64,000 nucleotides of DNA from Petunia secreta (taxonomy: Eukaryota > Streptophyta > Magnoliopsida > Solanales > Solanaceae): contig JARKIP010000021.1 in the NCBI GenBank assembly GCA_029990175.1, forward strand, positions 24,371,501 through 24,435,500. The letters are read 5' to 3'. Under the pieces are notes generated by a model. That model searched no databases. It had not been told where the DNA came from and was given only the letters and a program-made list of their open reading frames with translations. The translations under genes were made by a program, and so were the position numbers. Position 1 is the stretch's first letter; each line of letters opens with the position of its first letter. This document shows positions 24,803-37,409 of the stretch, in pieces.

Positions 24803-25330
24803 CACTCCTCGTTTGGTTATATGTGCTCTTTTAATTACGACCAGCCTTAATTTTTTTTATGTTATCACTTCCCGTGTTCCAACATAAAAACAAGTAGGGT
24901 GGTGAGAGGCCCCTGTAGGCCAGGCCCTTGTAGGCCAGGTAAGACCTTCATAAAGGCAAAAGACGTTATGAAAATGCGAGTTTTTCAAAAACTTTTTATG
25001 TGACAAGCTTCCACGAAAATAAGAGAAGTCGTTCACAAGGCCAGCGACTCAGCCAGAATTAAGCTACAAATTCCTGCGACAACTTTCGACTATCAAGGCA
25101 ATAAGAAAAGTTGTTCGCAAAGGCTAACGATTCGGCCAAAAAATCTATCGACCACGACTCGGTCAGAATAAAAACATCTGCGTGGATTACTCACAACTTA
25201 TGACCTCTTCCTTGGGAAAGGCTAAGTTAAAACATTCGGACAGACTTTTGAAGACCAGAACTTAACAAAGTTCAAACTTCAAAAAAGCTCCTAAACATAA
25301 GGCACGAAGGCCACAATACATACAAATGAA

Positions 25331-25849
25331 AGATCAAAAATTCAGACTAAATATAGTCATTGAATTAAAAAAGATCTAAAGTTATATATACATACTCCTG
25401 TAAAATTAGCTAGTTGTTCTGATATCATGATGACATGAACAAAGCTTAGATGGAGAAACGTTATTTATGAATATTTCAATAGTCCACCCCCAACTTACTT
25501 AGAATTGAGGCTTGTTGTCATTGTTTTAAGCTTAAGTAGAGGTGCTATTTTTTGGGGTCCAAATATTTGTGAGTACATGTCAAAAGAAAAAATTTATATT
25601 TAAAATAAGATTAAACAATAAATTTATAAAGAGTTTAGTACTACGAACTAAAACATAAAATTAAATCCATCAAATTTAATCTTTTTAGTCGTGTCTAAAC
25701 TCCTTATTTTTTAATTAATTTGACATTATTTCCTTTCAGTTTATCAAAAAAAAAAATTGACACCTTTATAGTAGAAATATTTCAAATTTAACTCTCACTT
25801 TATCATGAGATATAAAAATAATTTTATTTTCTATCGGTGCCTAATTAAA
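25331..25849. other. Unassigned AT-rich stretch
   Basis: It follows the end of the recognisable Tat 3' region and contains no gene, no LTR copy and no clear inverted repeat. Confidence 0.4.
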
Positions 25850-26830
25850 ACACATCATCACATACAAACAGAGTAATTGTTTTGTAAAGAGTGAAGTAGT
25901 ATTAAAATACATAAAAAATCACGCATCTCTAACACTTTGTACGCATACATAAGTAGGCCTGTTTTAGGATAGAATCGAAGGGGAGAGAGTTTTATCAAGT
26001 GACTATTTAGGAAAGTGGAGCTTTGAAATGGACAAAAATGGCGACATGTGTGAACCAAACGACGAGGTAACAACATCAATTGACAGCTCAATAATAGCAT
26101 TTTTCTCGTTTTCTTTCGGCTAATTTTTAGAAAACAAACAAAACATAGTGTTTAAAGAGTAGGCATACATGGCGCAGGAGAAAGTTACAGGCGGTGATCT
26201 TCAGCCTTATTGTTGAAGTTGTTGATTCTGCTGCTGGAAATCAGAATAAGATTCACTCTTGTTCTTAAAGGGTACCAAACCCCTATGTGTGGGTAATTTC
26301 ATTTCTGTTCTATTTTTGGTTATTTTATTAGTAGTTTCTTAATTTGTTAATCTTTCCGAATTTCATACCCTGACATTCCTCTTTTATATTTGATGGAGTA
26401 TGTGTTTGATTGCTCTCGCGTGTGCATTTTATTTACTTATCTGTTTAGGTGATGAATGTGAATTTTATTTACTTATCTGTTTAGGTGATGAATGTGTCGT
26501 TTGATGTCAATTAATGTCCTTGTTGATGCTGATTCGGATTAATTAGTTTTAAATTGCTCATAGGATATTTAAATACAAAATTAAAAAAAAAACTACAAAA
26601 TTCGGTCAAAGAGACCGTGGTCATAGTCAAGGTATCGCATTCACGGTTAAAGAAGAAAGGAATTAAGAAAATTAGAGATTGAACTATAACTATGATCATG
26701 AGACCGGTAGAACGCGGTCACGATCATCAGTTAGAAGAGGGGATTGCGATTTTCCCCCCTCAATACTATATGTACTAGTTATGAGGGCAACTATGATCAC
26801 GGAAATTGTGAGAGGTTCCCAAAGTATAAA
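25850..26830 (+). repeat. Duplicated promoter/first-exon-like unit, copy 1
   Basis: It is co-linear with 39715-40600 for most of its length. Both copies carry a segment of the form ATACATGGCGCAG followed by AAAGTTACAGGCGGTGAT. Around 26169 an ATG opens MAQEKVTGGDLQPYC and then stops. In the other copy a second ATG opens a longer frame to a GT splice-like site. The downstream 500 bp (intron-like) is also shared. The parent gene is not recognised. Shorter, more diverged forms occur as inverted arms at 41063 and 42262. Confidence 0.6.
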
Positions 26831-28029
26831 AGAACTTTGGGTTATCAACTTTTAAGGGGAGAGCATTAGGGTTAGACATCGGGAACTGAAGGAGTTATAA
26901 GAGATATATTACTATAGGTTCATATTATAGACTGGTCTAATATGAAATTCGTTTTCGAAATTATGTGTTTGAGATATTTAAGCTATTAATTAACTAAATT
27001 ACTACGACTATCCATAAATTGCTTGGTGTTGAACTTGAGAGGGGCTTGTTGTGAAGCTTTCCTTAGGCTAATCACACATCAAAATAGGTGCGGTTCAAGA
27101 ATTCAACTGTTAATGCGCCTTTTGGATTAAGGCCCAAAGAGAGAAAACCATGACAACCCATGGTTGGGCCTAGGTGGATAATACCTTAATAATTAGGCTT
27201 TGGTTGTGGTCGATTAGCTTCATAGGCGGTACATCCCCTAGTATGAGCTCTCGCATGTGATGTGGCGATGGGTTGGCATGTTTTCATTACCACTACTCTT
27301 GGTGAGTCTCGATAAGCAACATATACATGATAAAGGCAACTGGAGTGTTTTTATTGCAACAAGAGTTTTGCTTTTAGCCTAGGTGTGCGGGATGGCACTT
27401 GAGAAAATACAGCTAAGCAAAAGTGCCTTGTGGGAGGCTAGTAGCCTTGACGAGTTGACAAGCAACATTGTTCCTAAGCTAGGGTAGGCACCATGACATG
27501 TGTGAGGCAAGGGTTGAGCACGTTCAAGAGAACTGTAGCATGCATGTGCCATAAATGGTGTCAGAAAAGCTGTCAAAGGGTGACAAATGAGGCACCTGGG
27601 CACCAAGTAGAGAGTTGGCACAAGCCTACATAACATACGTTTTGCAATTGGCCAAGTTCTATCCAAAAGGTTAATATAGCAAAGGTTAAGACTAGCACAT
27701 GGCAATTGCTTGTATGACAATATATAGATACTGCTTGCTTAATTAAGCCATATAATTTTGCCTACCAAGCACAGAAATTAACCATGTGCTTCCAACAACC
27801 AATCTTCTCTCTTACTTTTTCTTCACATCTAACAACTGTAATATTGAAACTTTTCACAGTCAATCTTTATTTTTAAACTTCGTGTAAAATCAAACACCGC
27901 CATATAAATTGAGACGGCTGGAATATTTACTTTCTCTGTTTCATCTTGAAGTAGGTCCAGTGTTAAAAGTTCAATATTACCTCGTCCTAACCATATGTTC
28001 GGACATTTAACATCTTATATGTATAGCCT
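26831..28029. other. Unassigned stretch with no recognised gene
   Basis: The 27000-27720 part has a higher GC content and a 113-codon minus-strand frame (27379-27720) without any known domain. It reads like decayed retrotransposon sequence, but no LTR or protein motif supports that. Confidence 0.35.
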
Positions 28030-28480
28030 CAAACTGTATACTCGATTGATAATTATTGTTGAAGGCGAACTCAGCCAACGATAAGTGATCGCTCCAGCTG
28101 CTGCTAAAACCAATAATACAAGATCTCACCATGCCTTCAAGACCGTTAATGGTCTTTTCAGACTACTCGTCTATGTATGGATGTAAAATTATGCTTAAGT
28201 TCAGCTATGTGCCATGTGCCTCTTGGAAAGGTTTCTTGAACTACAAGGTGAATTGAGAATATTTGTTTGAAATAATAGACAACAACATGCACGGAAAATC
28301 TCCTTTAGATAGAACTAAGAATATTGAATCCTCAAATGCCATCCGGTGAGTAGTATACCCACGACAAATTCCAAATTGATATCCCACCATCCATTGTAAT
28401 ATTAGAATATTTTGTGATAATCCTTCAGCATTTCGTGCCAACCTTTGACTTGCTGACAATTTAGTCACTAGAGTTCTTTC
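28030..28480 (-). pseudogene. Relic of a Tekay/Del-type gypsy integrase
   Basis: Read on the minus strand with frame changes, the order of the gypsy integrase core is visible. EGLSQNILILQW lies near 28410, then a WxxxNMDFVVG-like stretch. Next is LLSIISNKYSQFT (family: SIISDRGSQFTS) near 28260, followed by SEKTINGLEGMVRSCIIGF and WSDHLSLAEFAFNNNYQSSI near 28060-28160. The second catalytic Asp is replaced by Asn in this reading, and several stops interrupt. It is a dead fragment without nearby LTRs. Confidence 0.75.
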
Positions 28481-29188
28481 AAAGTATCAGTACATCTTGG
28501 TAGTTTTGAGATGCGCTTAGTATTTAGAACAATGGGCCTCTACGTCCTCAAATCATCCATGTTTAACAACATACAAACAGGTCATTTATCCTAGTACTAA
28601 TGCCACCAATCATATAAAAAGTCGCTCTGCCTTTTTGAAAACCTTCTTTGAGCTTAAACAAGTAGGCGTTACTTATCGTTTCGCCTTAACACGCTCCTCG
28701 TCACATCTAGTTGAGCTCTCGACTAGCGAACCCCAAAAATTCAAAATCCAATGTGCTCCTCGTCTCAACTAAATGAGCTAGACTGTCTATAAGCATCATC
28801 ATTACAGCCTTGGTACAACATTACTTTTGACCAATGATACATAATTGTGCAAAGATAGTCTTCAAATAGCTCAGGTCATCTTTTTTGTTGTAGATTTAAC
28901 TCTTTCTGCTTGAATATATACTAAAGGGCTTTTTATGTTCATGTAAATTTCACATGGCTCAGGGTACAATTAGTTATGCCAACTTTTCAATGTGAATACC
29001 ACTGCTTCATGTTTCAAGTTGTGTGGTGGATAATTATTTTTTATGATTCATTAGTAAACTTAGGGCATAAACAGTCACCTTCTCGTTTTGTATCCAAAAC
29101 TGACATTAGCAGCGTGGTGAAACACTTGGACCTATTGGCAAGGTCAACACCTGCGTCGTAGCAATCATGTCCCTCCCCTCTACAACGT
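28481..29188. other. Unassigned stretch between the integrase relic and block B
   Basis: No terminus or domain is recognised. The minus strand just above 28480 may be further decayed gypsy sequence. Confidence 0.35.
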
Positions 29189-31260
29189 TGCCGACATTTT
29201 GTCCCTCATGTTATCGAAATGGTCCATAAAGGCCTTAACAGATTGAAACCAAATCAAACAAGGTGATCGAGCTATTGCCTACCTCATAGTTACTCTACCA
29301 TGTCTCAAAAGTGTGAACTAATCTAATAGTAGTAAACTATGCGCGTTAAGTCTCTAAACAGCCTAAGGCGGTCAATATCTTTGTCATCTAATCAAGAAAG
29401 GGCTAAGGTTTCCCCGAGGTGTCATCCCTCATGAATTGAGGGGGTTTCAACTTCAAGATGTCTGAAAAAGACACATGAAATTCTCCCGCTACATAACATA
29501 AGAAAACTATGTCTACTAAGGAACGACTCTCACTTGAAAAGCCTTAATCTCATAAGTTGTATGGGATCTCCATTGTAACCGTAGAAGAAGCTAGTGTGAA
29601 ACTGCCAGGTTTATGAGCTATTGCCTCAAGGATAAGGAGGATCTTGTCGGTGTGATCTTCTAGTTTGGATGTAAGGAGTCGATGATGCGAAACAAGAATA
29701 ATTTTGTCTATGCATTCTAGTTCAAACTTAGCCCTGATTTGACTAGGATGTGGAGCAACCTCCTAATATATATTTAAAATAGGTCTTGAAGATGGAGAAC
29801 GTAATGTATACTACTGAAACATATGTATAAAATGTACAAGATAGTCACATTGCCGCTGGAGTATTAAAATACAGTAAGATAGTTGGACATAACCAACAAA
29901 ACTTAAGAATGGAATAGCTTAGCTTTATTTCCAAATAATCTAGTGTGTAGCTCATCAACGTATGTGGGGGAGTGGTGCTCCTGTCTCGTGGTTGGGAGTA
30001 TCTACTAAATTTGTTGTATAAAAATGTAAGGAACTGTTTATAAAATATAGTAAGTTTCATAATCACCTCCAAAAGTCTGAATTTTTTTTTTGAGAGAATT
30101 TAAAAGCATTATAAAACATGAAGCATAAATTATTCTCGTAAGCTACATTCAAAAGTGTGTGTATTGAAGTACAGTCAAACATAAACATAATTTTATATAG
30201 TTGAAAGGGTACGATAATACTTTGACATAATCATGTGTTCAATACAGCATCTATGACCTACTCCAATTCAATATGAAGAGGTCGGGTGCGCTTGCAACCG
30301 ATTGTACCATGATGGCACGTCAAAGAAATTTTTGATGGAATCAAAGTAAAGCTCCAATAGCCTTAAGTTCAAGCCACGGGGCATCAAAGTAAAGCAACTT
30401 AGGTGTCAAGATTAAGTCGTAAAGAACATCAAATAAACTACACCTATGCCTTTTGTTCAAAGGTGACACCCCCTTTGAGAGACAATCGCCCACCCAGATG
30501 TCTATAGTACCTCCCCAAATACATTATTCATTTAACACAAAGTCCTTAAGTCACCCGATTGTATTCCATATGCTTCATTCTTGAAGTCATGATTACTGGA
30601 TAATAGTCATGTAGGGGTCATCATCAAAACATAGTTTAAAACATTCAAGTCTTGTGAATAACAACATATGCTTCCACAATTTTTATAATCGTAAGTAAAA
30701 CCGTCACAACTAGGTGATACATGCTCATGCTCGTCACTATAGACTAAAGTTCACATTTAAAGCACTAAACATCTTTCTTGCATTTCAATAGATGTCTGGA
30801 AAACATACATTTAGAGAAAATGTAATTAGAGGGGTTCAATCTCCACTAACATCGACTCACCTGTATTAAATGTAGATGTAATGGCTTGTTTCCACTTCTT
30901 CTGTGAAGTCGATAAGTACTCTACATCACTGTTTCCATAATAGTCGTTTTAGTCTATTGAAATGTTTGAAAGTACATGTCATTTTAGAAATCAAGATAGA
31001 ATAATAATCTATTTTTGCAATTTTACGCATGCTATGTAGTATTACTGTTGGGAGTTGTTCCACACGAAGCTTTTCCTCTGTATAAGTTGTACTTGGTATT
31101 ATTGTATTAAATGTAGAAACAATGGCATGTCGCTACTTATTTTGTAAATTCTACAAGTAGTCTACATCACTTTTTGCCATAAAATGTTCTTCAGGGTAAG
31201 TTCTATGTAGGAAGTTACTTTATCTAGCTTGAAGGAAAGATATAGTAGAAGTCCATTTCT
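29189..31260. repeat. Dispersed block, copy B (internally deleted)
   Basis: 29189-30870 aligns with copy A from about 4183 to 6190, without copy A's MITE at 4505. At about 30862 the sequence jumps to the equivalent of copy A near 11640, so roughly 5.4 kb is missing. A second diverged piece of the same downstream part follows at 31050-31210. It is non-coding. Confidence 0.7.
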
Positions 31261-32296
31261 CGAAATCAGTTACTATTATATTGCCAAACCGATTCAAAAA
31301 CAAGCGATGGTTGCCAAACAAATTCCTATGCACTTGAATCTGCAGTTCACTTTCTTTATTGTTTCTATAACACCACCTTAAACTTTATTTGAGTGAACTG
31401 AATAAAGAGATTTTTGTCAAGGCTTACAGAAGAAGGGTGAAATAGAGCAACCCCTAAGCTTAATGAAATGTTTGAGCCAAAATTTCATGTCGAGGGAAGC
31501 ATTTTTTAAGAATGTTAATGGACTGACATAAGCATATAAAAAAAGAGTTCTTAGTTCACTTATTTATTCATTGAAAAGAAAATGAATGTAGTTAAATATT
31601 AACAAACCTACATGCTTATTTATGAAAAATTCTTTCTTGTAGTTCCCTATGTATTCTGTTGAATATACCAAGAAACTAGATCCAGCTATATCAACTTTGC
31701 AATGTTTAATGTTGGTTGGTGAGATAATAATGCATTTGCGTAGAAAATATAGTTTGTGGTGCAATGTAATCTTAGATGTCGAAATGGATACCACTTAGTT
31801 TTGATGGTATTGCAGCTATAACCAGTGGACACTATAGATTGTGATAATATGAGTGGTACCTCTTTCTGGTGGAATACTTTTATTTAGACTCCGATGGTTC
31901 ATATACATGTCTACCGTGCAGGATAGGTCTTCGGCAGAGCCGGTTGTTGACACAAATTAGTAAAGCTGCAGTATCGCCCCCCTCCTCATAGAGGATTTCC
32001 TGAATATCCAATGAAAGACTTCAACCGGCGTTTAACACTATGTCTATACTTGCAGCTCTAGGACTTTTCTCTTAGCAAAGACTTGATTAGGTGTTTCATT
32101 GAAGGATCTCACTGCTGCTCTACCACTTGAAGAGGTTAGTGTTCAAGCATGGCCATAATTTCTCATGATAATTCGCTTTCTTATGTTCATGTGAGGGTAG
32201 AACGTAGATGTTCATGCATTGTACGATTGGATGGTATTGCAATTAGCCTTTTTCTCGTAAAAAGGATATAGGAGTATTTTTTTCTTTCATCTTAAT
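31261..32296. other. Unassigned stretch left of the L1 LINE
   Basis: No gene is recognised. The last 15 bases before the poly-T are the left copy of the L1 target-site duplication. Confidence 0.4.
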
Positions 32297-32444
32297 TTAC
32301 TAGTTACTGTTTTTTTTTTTTTGGTAATTAGTATTTCATTAATCACCAACTGAAAGTATTACATCAGAGCAGGCTTTTTCCACTACCTGCTGCCTCAAAT
32401 TTGACTCTAAAGTTACTTACAAACAGAAAATAAAATTTAACTGC

Positions 32445-35400
32445 CTAGAACATATATTTAGCTAATGTAGTCCTAGTTCTACTAGCATCTCTGCTCAAGC
32501 ATATAACTGCCACACTTTTGGCTAGATGCTCTGCTCCTCTTGCTACTTTCTCAAATACCCGCTGGTTTCTTTCCAACCATATGGCATAGATAACTTCTGT
32601 GTACACCAGCTTGAAGGCTTGTGCTTCTGCAGTTTTGCCTCTGGCTTTCTTGTTCATCCATTCATTGTGTTGCTGCCATATTTGCCAGTGCTTAGGCTTC
32701 CATTGGAGCCACACTCCAATTCGATCCCACAGTATCGCAGCATATTCACAGGTCACAAAAAGATGATCTCTAGTTTCTGGGTGCTGTCTGCATAAGACAC
32801 ATTGGTGATCTACTGCTAGCCCCCATTTTGCCAACCTATCAGCTGTTAGTAGCTTGCCATGATAACATAACCACAAATTAAAACCTTGCTTTCCTGAACA
32901 TCAAGCATTTCCATTCTATCTTATTAGTAGCTCCCAGCATTAGGTGATACAGTTTCCTAGTCAAACTTTGATTCTTTGTGCAGCCTGTTTGTCCCACCTG
33001 GTTGTCATTTCTAGTATTGAGTATCTTCCTTACCATCCATGAGGCTTGAGAAGGGATCCTACAAGTCTCAATTGTTTGGTGTTTTATGTAATACTCATGA
33101 ATCCACTTGATCCACAATCTGTCCTGTTTTTGGCTCAGCTCCCAGCATTGCTTGGCAATGGCTGCCTTGTTGCAGATTCTAATATTAGTCAAGTTCAGGC
33201 CCCCAGCTGCTTTTGGGGTGCACACTTTGTCCCAGGCTATGAGTGCCTTTTTTGTAATTGCACTTGATCCTGACCACACATAGTTCCTACAGTGTGCTTC
33301 TATTATTTTAATTACCTTAACAGGTAGCACAAATAGTTGTGCCCAATATGCTTGTATTCCAAATAACACTGTTTGTACAAGCTGAACTCTACCTGCATAA
33401 GATAGCTTTTTTGCTGTCCAGGATGTGATCATGTTCACTATCTTTGCTATCAAGGGTTGCCATTGAACCATGGTGAGTTTCTTTGTTGATAATGGAATAC
33501 CCAAGTATTTGAAGGGCAATTCTCTAATAGTATATCCCAGAATCTTCATAATTTTGGCTTGTTCAGCTTCTTTTACCCCCACCAAAGTAGACAGCACTTT
33601 TTCCTAAATTTGCCTGTAGTCCTGATGCTTGGGAGAACTGAGTGAATCTTTTATGCATTGTCTCAACAGCAGCAACATCCCCTCTAGTAAATAATAACAA
33701 GTCATCTGCAAAGCTAAGATGAGTGATACCTAGCTTTGCACATTTGGGGTGACATTTAAACTCCTTGTCCCTGTGCTTCTTGTACAGAATTCTACTTAAG
33801 TATTCCATAGCTATAGCAAATAGAAAAGGTGACATAGGGTCACCTTGTGTAAGACCTCTAGCAGCATCAAATAGTTTTGTAATTTCCTTATTAACTAAGT
33901 ATAACTCACAGTCTGGACACATTGCATTACCTAGTGAATGAATCTTGTATGAAATTTCAAGCCCTCCATGACCTGCTTCAAGTATATCCACTCTACTGAG
34001 TCATATGCCTTTTGCATATCAACTTTCACCATGCATCTAGGGGATATGTGCTTTCTTGTATAAGATTTAACTAGCTCATGGGCCAAGATCACATTATCAC
34101 CTATTTTTCTTCCAGGAACAAATCCAGCCTGAGCTTCATTAATAATAGAAGCAATCACCTTCTGTGTTCTTGTTGCCAGTACTTTGGAGATGATCTTGTA
34201 GAGTACTGTGCAGCAGGAGATTGGTCTATAGTCCTTGATGGTGCCAGGGTTAGATGATTTTGGAATTAAAGTCACAGTTGTGCAGTTTATGGCCTTTGTC
34301 ATTTTCCCTGTTTTAAAGAACTCTCTCACTGCTAGAAGAACCTCAGTTTTGATCACTGGCCAAGCCTTTTTAAAAAATACAGCATTATACCTATCTATAC
34401 CAGGGGCTTTGTCATCCCCTATAGCTTGTAGTCCTTCTTGTATCTCCTTATCAGTCACTTCTGCACATAGAGCTATCTGCTGCTGCTGAGTCAGGGTTGG
34501 ACCCTGTTTCATAATGTCCATGTTCACTACTGGTAACATTGCACTTGCTGGCCCCATTAAAGACTTATAGAACTGGACAATTTCTGCTTTTATAGCTTCT
34601 GGCTCTGTGAGTATCATCCCATCAAGGGCTTTCAATTCATTTATCTACTTCTGGTGATTCCTCTCCTTGATGAGTGCTGAAAAGTACTTGTTGTTTGCAT
34701 CCCCCAGTTTTATCCACTTGCTTCTTGCCTTTTGCTGCAAGGCATTCTCCTCCATTAGACTCCACTTTTCTAGGTTCAGCAGCATGATTTTCTCCTGTTC
34801 ATGTAGGCTATCTGAATACTGTTGTTGCAGTTCTCTTTGTATTGCTTTCAGCTCCTCTCTAGCTGTTGCTATTCTCTGTGTTATCTCTTTAAATTCTGCT
34901 TTGTTTAGCAGCTTAAAGCTCCCTTTGAGGTTTTTCAGTTTCTTCCACGCATTTACCATGCTACGACAATCCAACCTGCTAGCCCAGTCTTCCTCCACTA
35001 TTTGAATAAAGTGATCATGTTCTGCCCATGTGTTAAAGAACCTAAAAGGAACTTTAACATTTTTGTTGGATTGCTTGATAGTCAATAGCATAGGAGCATG
35101 GTTTGAAATGTAAGGGAGGTCATACTCTATGGCTAAGTGGCCCCATTTTAACATCCATTCATCATTACCAAAAGCCCTATCAATTTTGCTAAGTACCCTA
35201 TGATCCCCACTCTGATTGTTAGACCAGGTGTAGAACTCTCCCTTCCATGTGAGCTCACACAAAAATAGTTGTTGGACACACTCATTGAACTCTTTAATTT
35301 CTGCATTAGTAACAGGATTGCCATATAACCTATTCTGAGGAGTGAGTACAGCATTAAAGTCCCCACAGATGATCCATGGGCAAGTTACCACTTTGCTGAC

Positions 35401-35826
35401 ATCATATAGTTGCTTCCACAGGTTTCTCCTCCTCTCAGTAGTGTTGTATCCATACACTATTGTAATTTCAAACACATCTGTACTCTTTCTGTCTGTCACC
35501 CAACAATGGATGAGTTGTTCTTGCTTAGTCTTGCACACAACTTTATAGGTTTTATCATCCCAAATATACCAGATTCTCCCATTCTCTGCACACCGATAGT
35601 TATTCTCCCATGAGTATTCAGGGGCTACTCTTTGTAAGATACCATGAGCTTTAGGTTCTTTCACCCTTGTTTCAACTAGTCCTGCAAACTTGATATGCTT
35701 TGCTTTCATGTAGTTCCTTAGCTCCTTCTGCTTGTATCTTTTATTGAGTCCCCTGACATTCCAAAAAAGCCATGTCATTATGTAAAGGAAACAGCCCCCC
35801 CCCCCCATGTGGGAGTTCTCTTTCAT
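32445..35826 (-). pseudogene. L1 ORF2: endonuclease-reverse transcriptase, five disruptions
   Basis: ORF2 nicks target DNA and copies the LINE RNA onto it. The APE-like endonuclease begins MTWLFWNVRGLNKRYKQKEL (ATG near 35778; an upstream in-frame ATG at 35826 spans a C12 run). It has VETRVKEP, ICGDFNAVL and a C-terminal SNHAPML motif. RT shows GDDKAPGIDRYNAVFFKKAW, IPKSSNPGTIKDYRPISCC, QAGFVPGRKI, GLTQGDPMSPFLFAIAMEYL and the catalytic LSFADDLLLF, all intact. The C-terminus has the zf-RVT type CVLCRQHPETRDHLFVTC. Breaks: TAG at 34647-34645; TAG at 33933-33931 (family Trp); frameshifts near 33897, near 33582 (an extra G in a G run) and near 32885. With those few changes it is close to intact, but it cannot be translated as one protein. 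Confidence 0.9.
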
Positions 35827-35953
35827 TTAAATTCTCATGATAACTCAATGCAGTGAAGCAGTTCCTAGTTCTGATATTGCTTAGTTCAGGATACTCTTTC
35901 AGGTTGAACTCTGGTGTGGTACTGACTGCTTTGCCTTTATTACTGGTGCTGCT

Positions 35954-37315
35954 CTATAGTGTAGTTGGCAGTGCAGTTGGGGATGCTCTCCTCATAATAG
36001 TAATTGGGTCAGGTTTAGACATCTGCACAGTGTCTCCCTGCTGCTGCTTCTGAGGACTAACTCTCACTTGCTGGACTGCTGCTTGTCCAGGTTGTGATGG
36101 CCTAATTGTCTGGGGTGCTGCTGTAGTTGTTGTTGCAATGCTTGTTCCTGCACTTTGCACTTGTTTCTCCAGTTGCACTACACCTTTGTACTGTCATTGC
36201 ATTGTAGGTTTAGCTCTTCTTCTTCTTTTCTGTTGCATAGGCTGACCCTCTTGATTAGTGTCTGGTTTTGCTGGCTCCTCTTTTTGTTCACAAATATGTC
36301 CTACCTTCATGCATTTATCACAAAAATCTGGCCTCCATTCATAGTGAATATGCTGCACAAACTCTCTTCCATTAGGTGCCACTACTATTACTTCCTCTAC
36401 TAGTGGTTTAGTCACATTAACTTCTATCAACATCCTTGCATATGTTATCCTACTCTGCTTAGCAATACACTCATCTGCATACATTGGGAGACCTATTACA
36501 CTTCCCATTCTGCTCAGAGGGTCACTACTCCAGCAATTCATAGGAAGCTTTGGAAAAGTTACCCATAATGGGATGTCAACAGGGTAGTCTGAGCTAAATT
36601 CAAACTCAGGTGTCCATGGCTTCATAATCAGAGGTCTATTGTTCACAGTGTATGGTCCAGCAAACATGATTTCCTCCATGTCCTGTCTGCTTTTAAATCT
36701 AATAACATAATATCCTTCAGCATGAAGGAATATTTCTGGTAATGCAACACTATTCCAGCTTTGAGTGATGTACCTTGTCATATAATTAAACCCAGGGGTT
36801 TCCCCAATCACATAGGCAATCACTGCATTTCTCCATTTTTCATTCTCTTGTTCTACTTCAATTGGATCTAGTTGGACTTTAACACTACCATCTATTATTA
36901 CTGGTGGTATGTACTTTAAACTAAGTCCATTCTTTGAGCTACGATTACCTGTGAAGAGATTCGTCCATTTGGTTTCAGGTGCCTCAGGTAGATCTGTAGT
37001 TGTTTGACCTAGCTGCACTTGTTGAGCATCACTTTTGATCCTGTTATCCTCATTCTGTTGTTCTGTTACTATCGGCTTCCCCACCTCTTCTATTTTCTCC
37101 TTCCAGAAAACTTCACTTAGCTGGAGTTTCTTAGCTACATTAGGTGAAGATGAGCTTGCTCCAGCTGAATTAGTGAGCCGCTGAGTTGGAGTTTCAGCTT
37201 GCTCATTCTCTTCATCGGGTTCCTTAGATCTGGTTCCAATCGAGCTTCCTAATTTAGTTATGGTAATTTTTGGCGGTCGTCCACGGCCGTGACCTCTACC
37301 TCGACCCTTCCCCAT
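35954..37315 (-). pseudogene. L1 ORF1: DUF4283/zinc-knuckle RNA-binding protein
   Basis: ORF1 coats the LINE RNA. The frame starts MGKGRGRGHGRGRPP, a basic Gly/Arg N-terminus. It contains the DUF4283 fold (YYVIRFKSRQDMEEIMFAGP, PLWVTFPKLPMNCW) at about residues 160-290 and a CCHC-like knuckle (CDKCMKVGHICEQK) near residue 340. A TGA at 36196-36194 ends 373 codons. The same frame continues for about 75 Gln/Pro-rich residues to 35954, so the stop may be a recent nonsense change in a longer ORF1. Confidence 0.85.
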
Positions 37316-37409
37316 CAGTCGCGTAGGCGCAGGTTAGCTAACATGAGCCTAGAGAGAATTTTCTAGGAGAGGACTTACTGTAGTTGAATTTTTATTACTA
37401 GTTACTGTT

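Larger units (their letters stand above)
18350..25330 (+). mobile_element. Tat-lineage (Retand-like) Ty3-gypsy retrotransposon, decayed, no 3' LTR found
   Basis: The order is 5' LTR, primer-binding site, gag, protease, RT, RNase H, a second RNase H, integrase, then a long 3' non-coding region with a tRNA-like sequence. The second, archaeal-type RNase H (TLYTDGSSSVKGSGLGLVL) upstream of integrase is the hallmark of the Tat/Ogre/Retand group. Every open frame is interrupted, and the RT has lost its catalytic box. The sequence after about 25330 no longer looks like the element, and no second copy of the LTR is seen to its right. The left end is approximate because no target-site duplication can be defined. 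Confidence 0.88.
32297..37409 (-). mobile_element. L1-type LINE, near full length, 15-bp TSD
   Basis: The minus-strand element ends in an A tail (poly-T at 32311-32322 on the plus strand) next to TTACTAGTTACTGTT. The same 15 bases recur at 37395-37409, just beyond the 5' end. Inside are ORF1 (RNA-binding, 37315 downward) and ORF2 (endonuclease, RT, zinc finger). The length of about 5.1 kb is normal for plant L1. The perfect duplication suggests a fairly young insertion, although both frames are already damaged. Confidence 0.93.

Noticed and set aside
27379..27720. A 113-codon minus-strand frame
   Set aside because: It has no domain, is Cys/Leu-rich without pattern, and has no splice or promoter signals.
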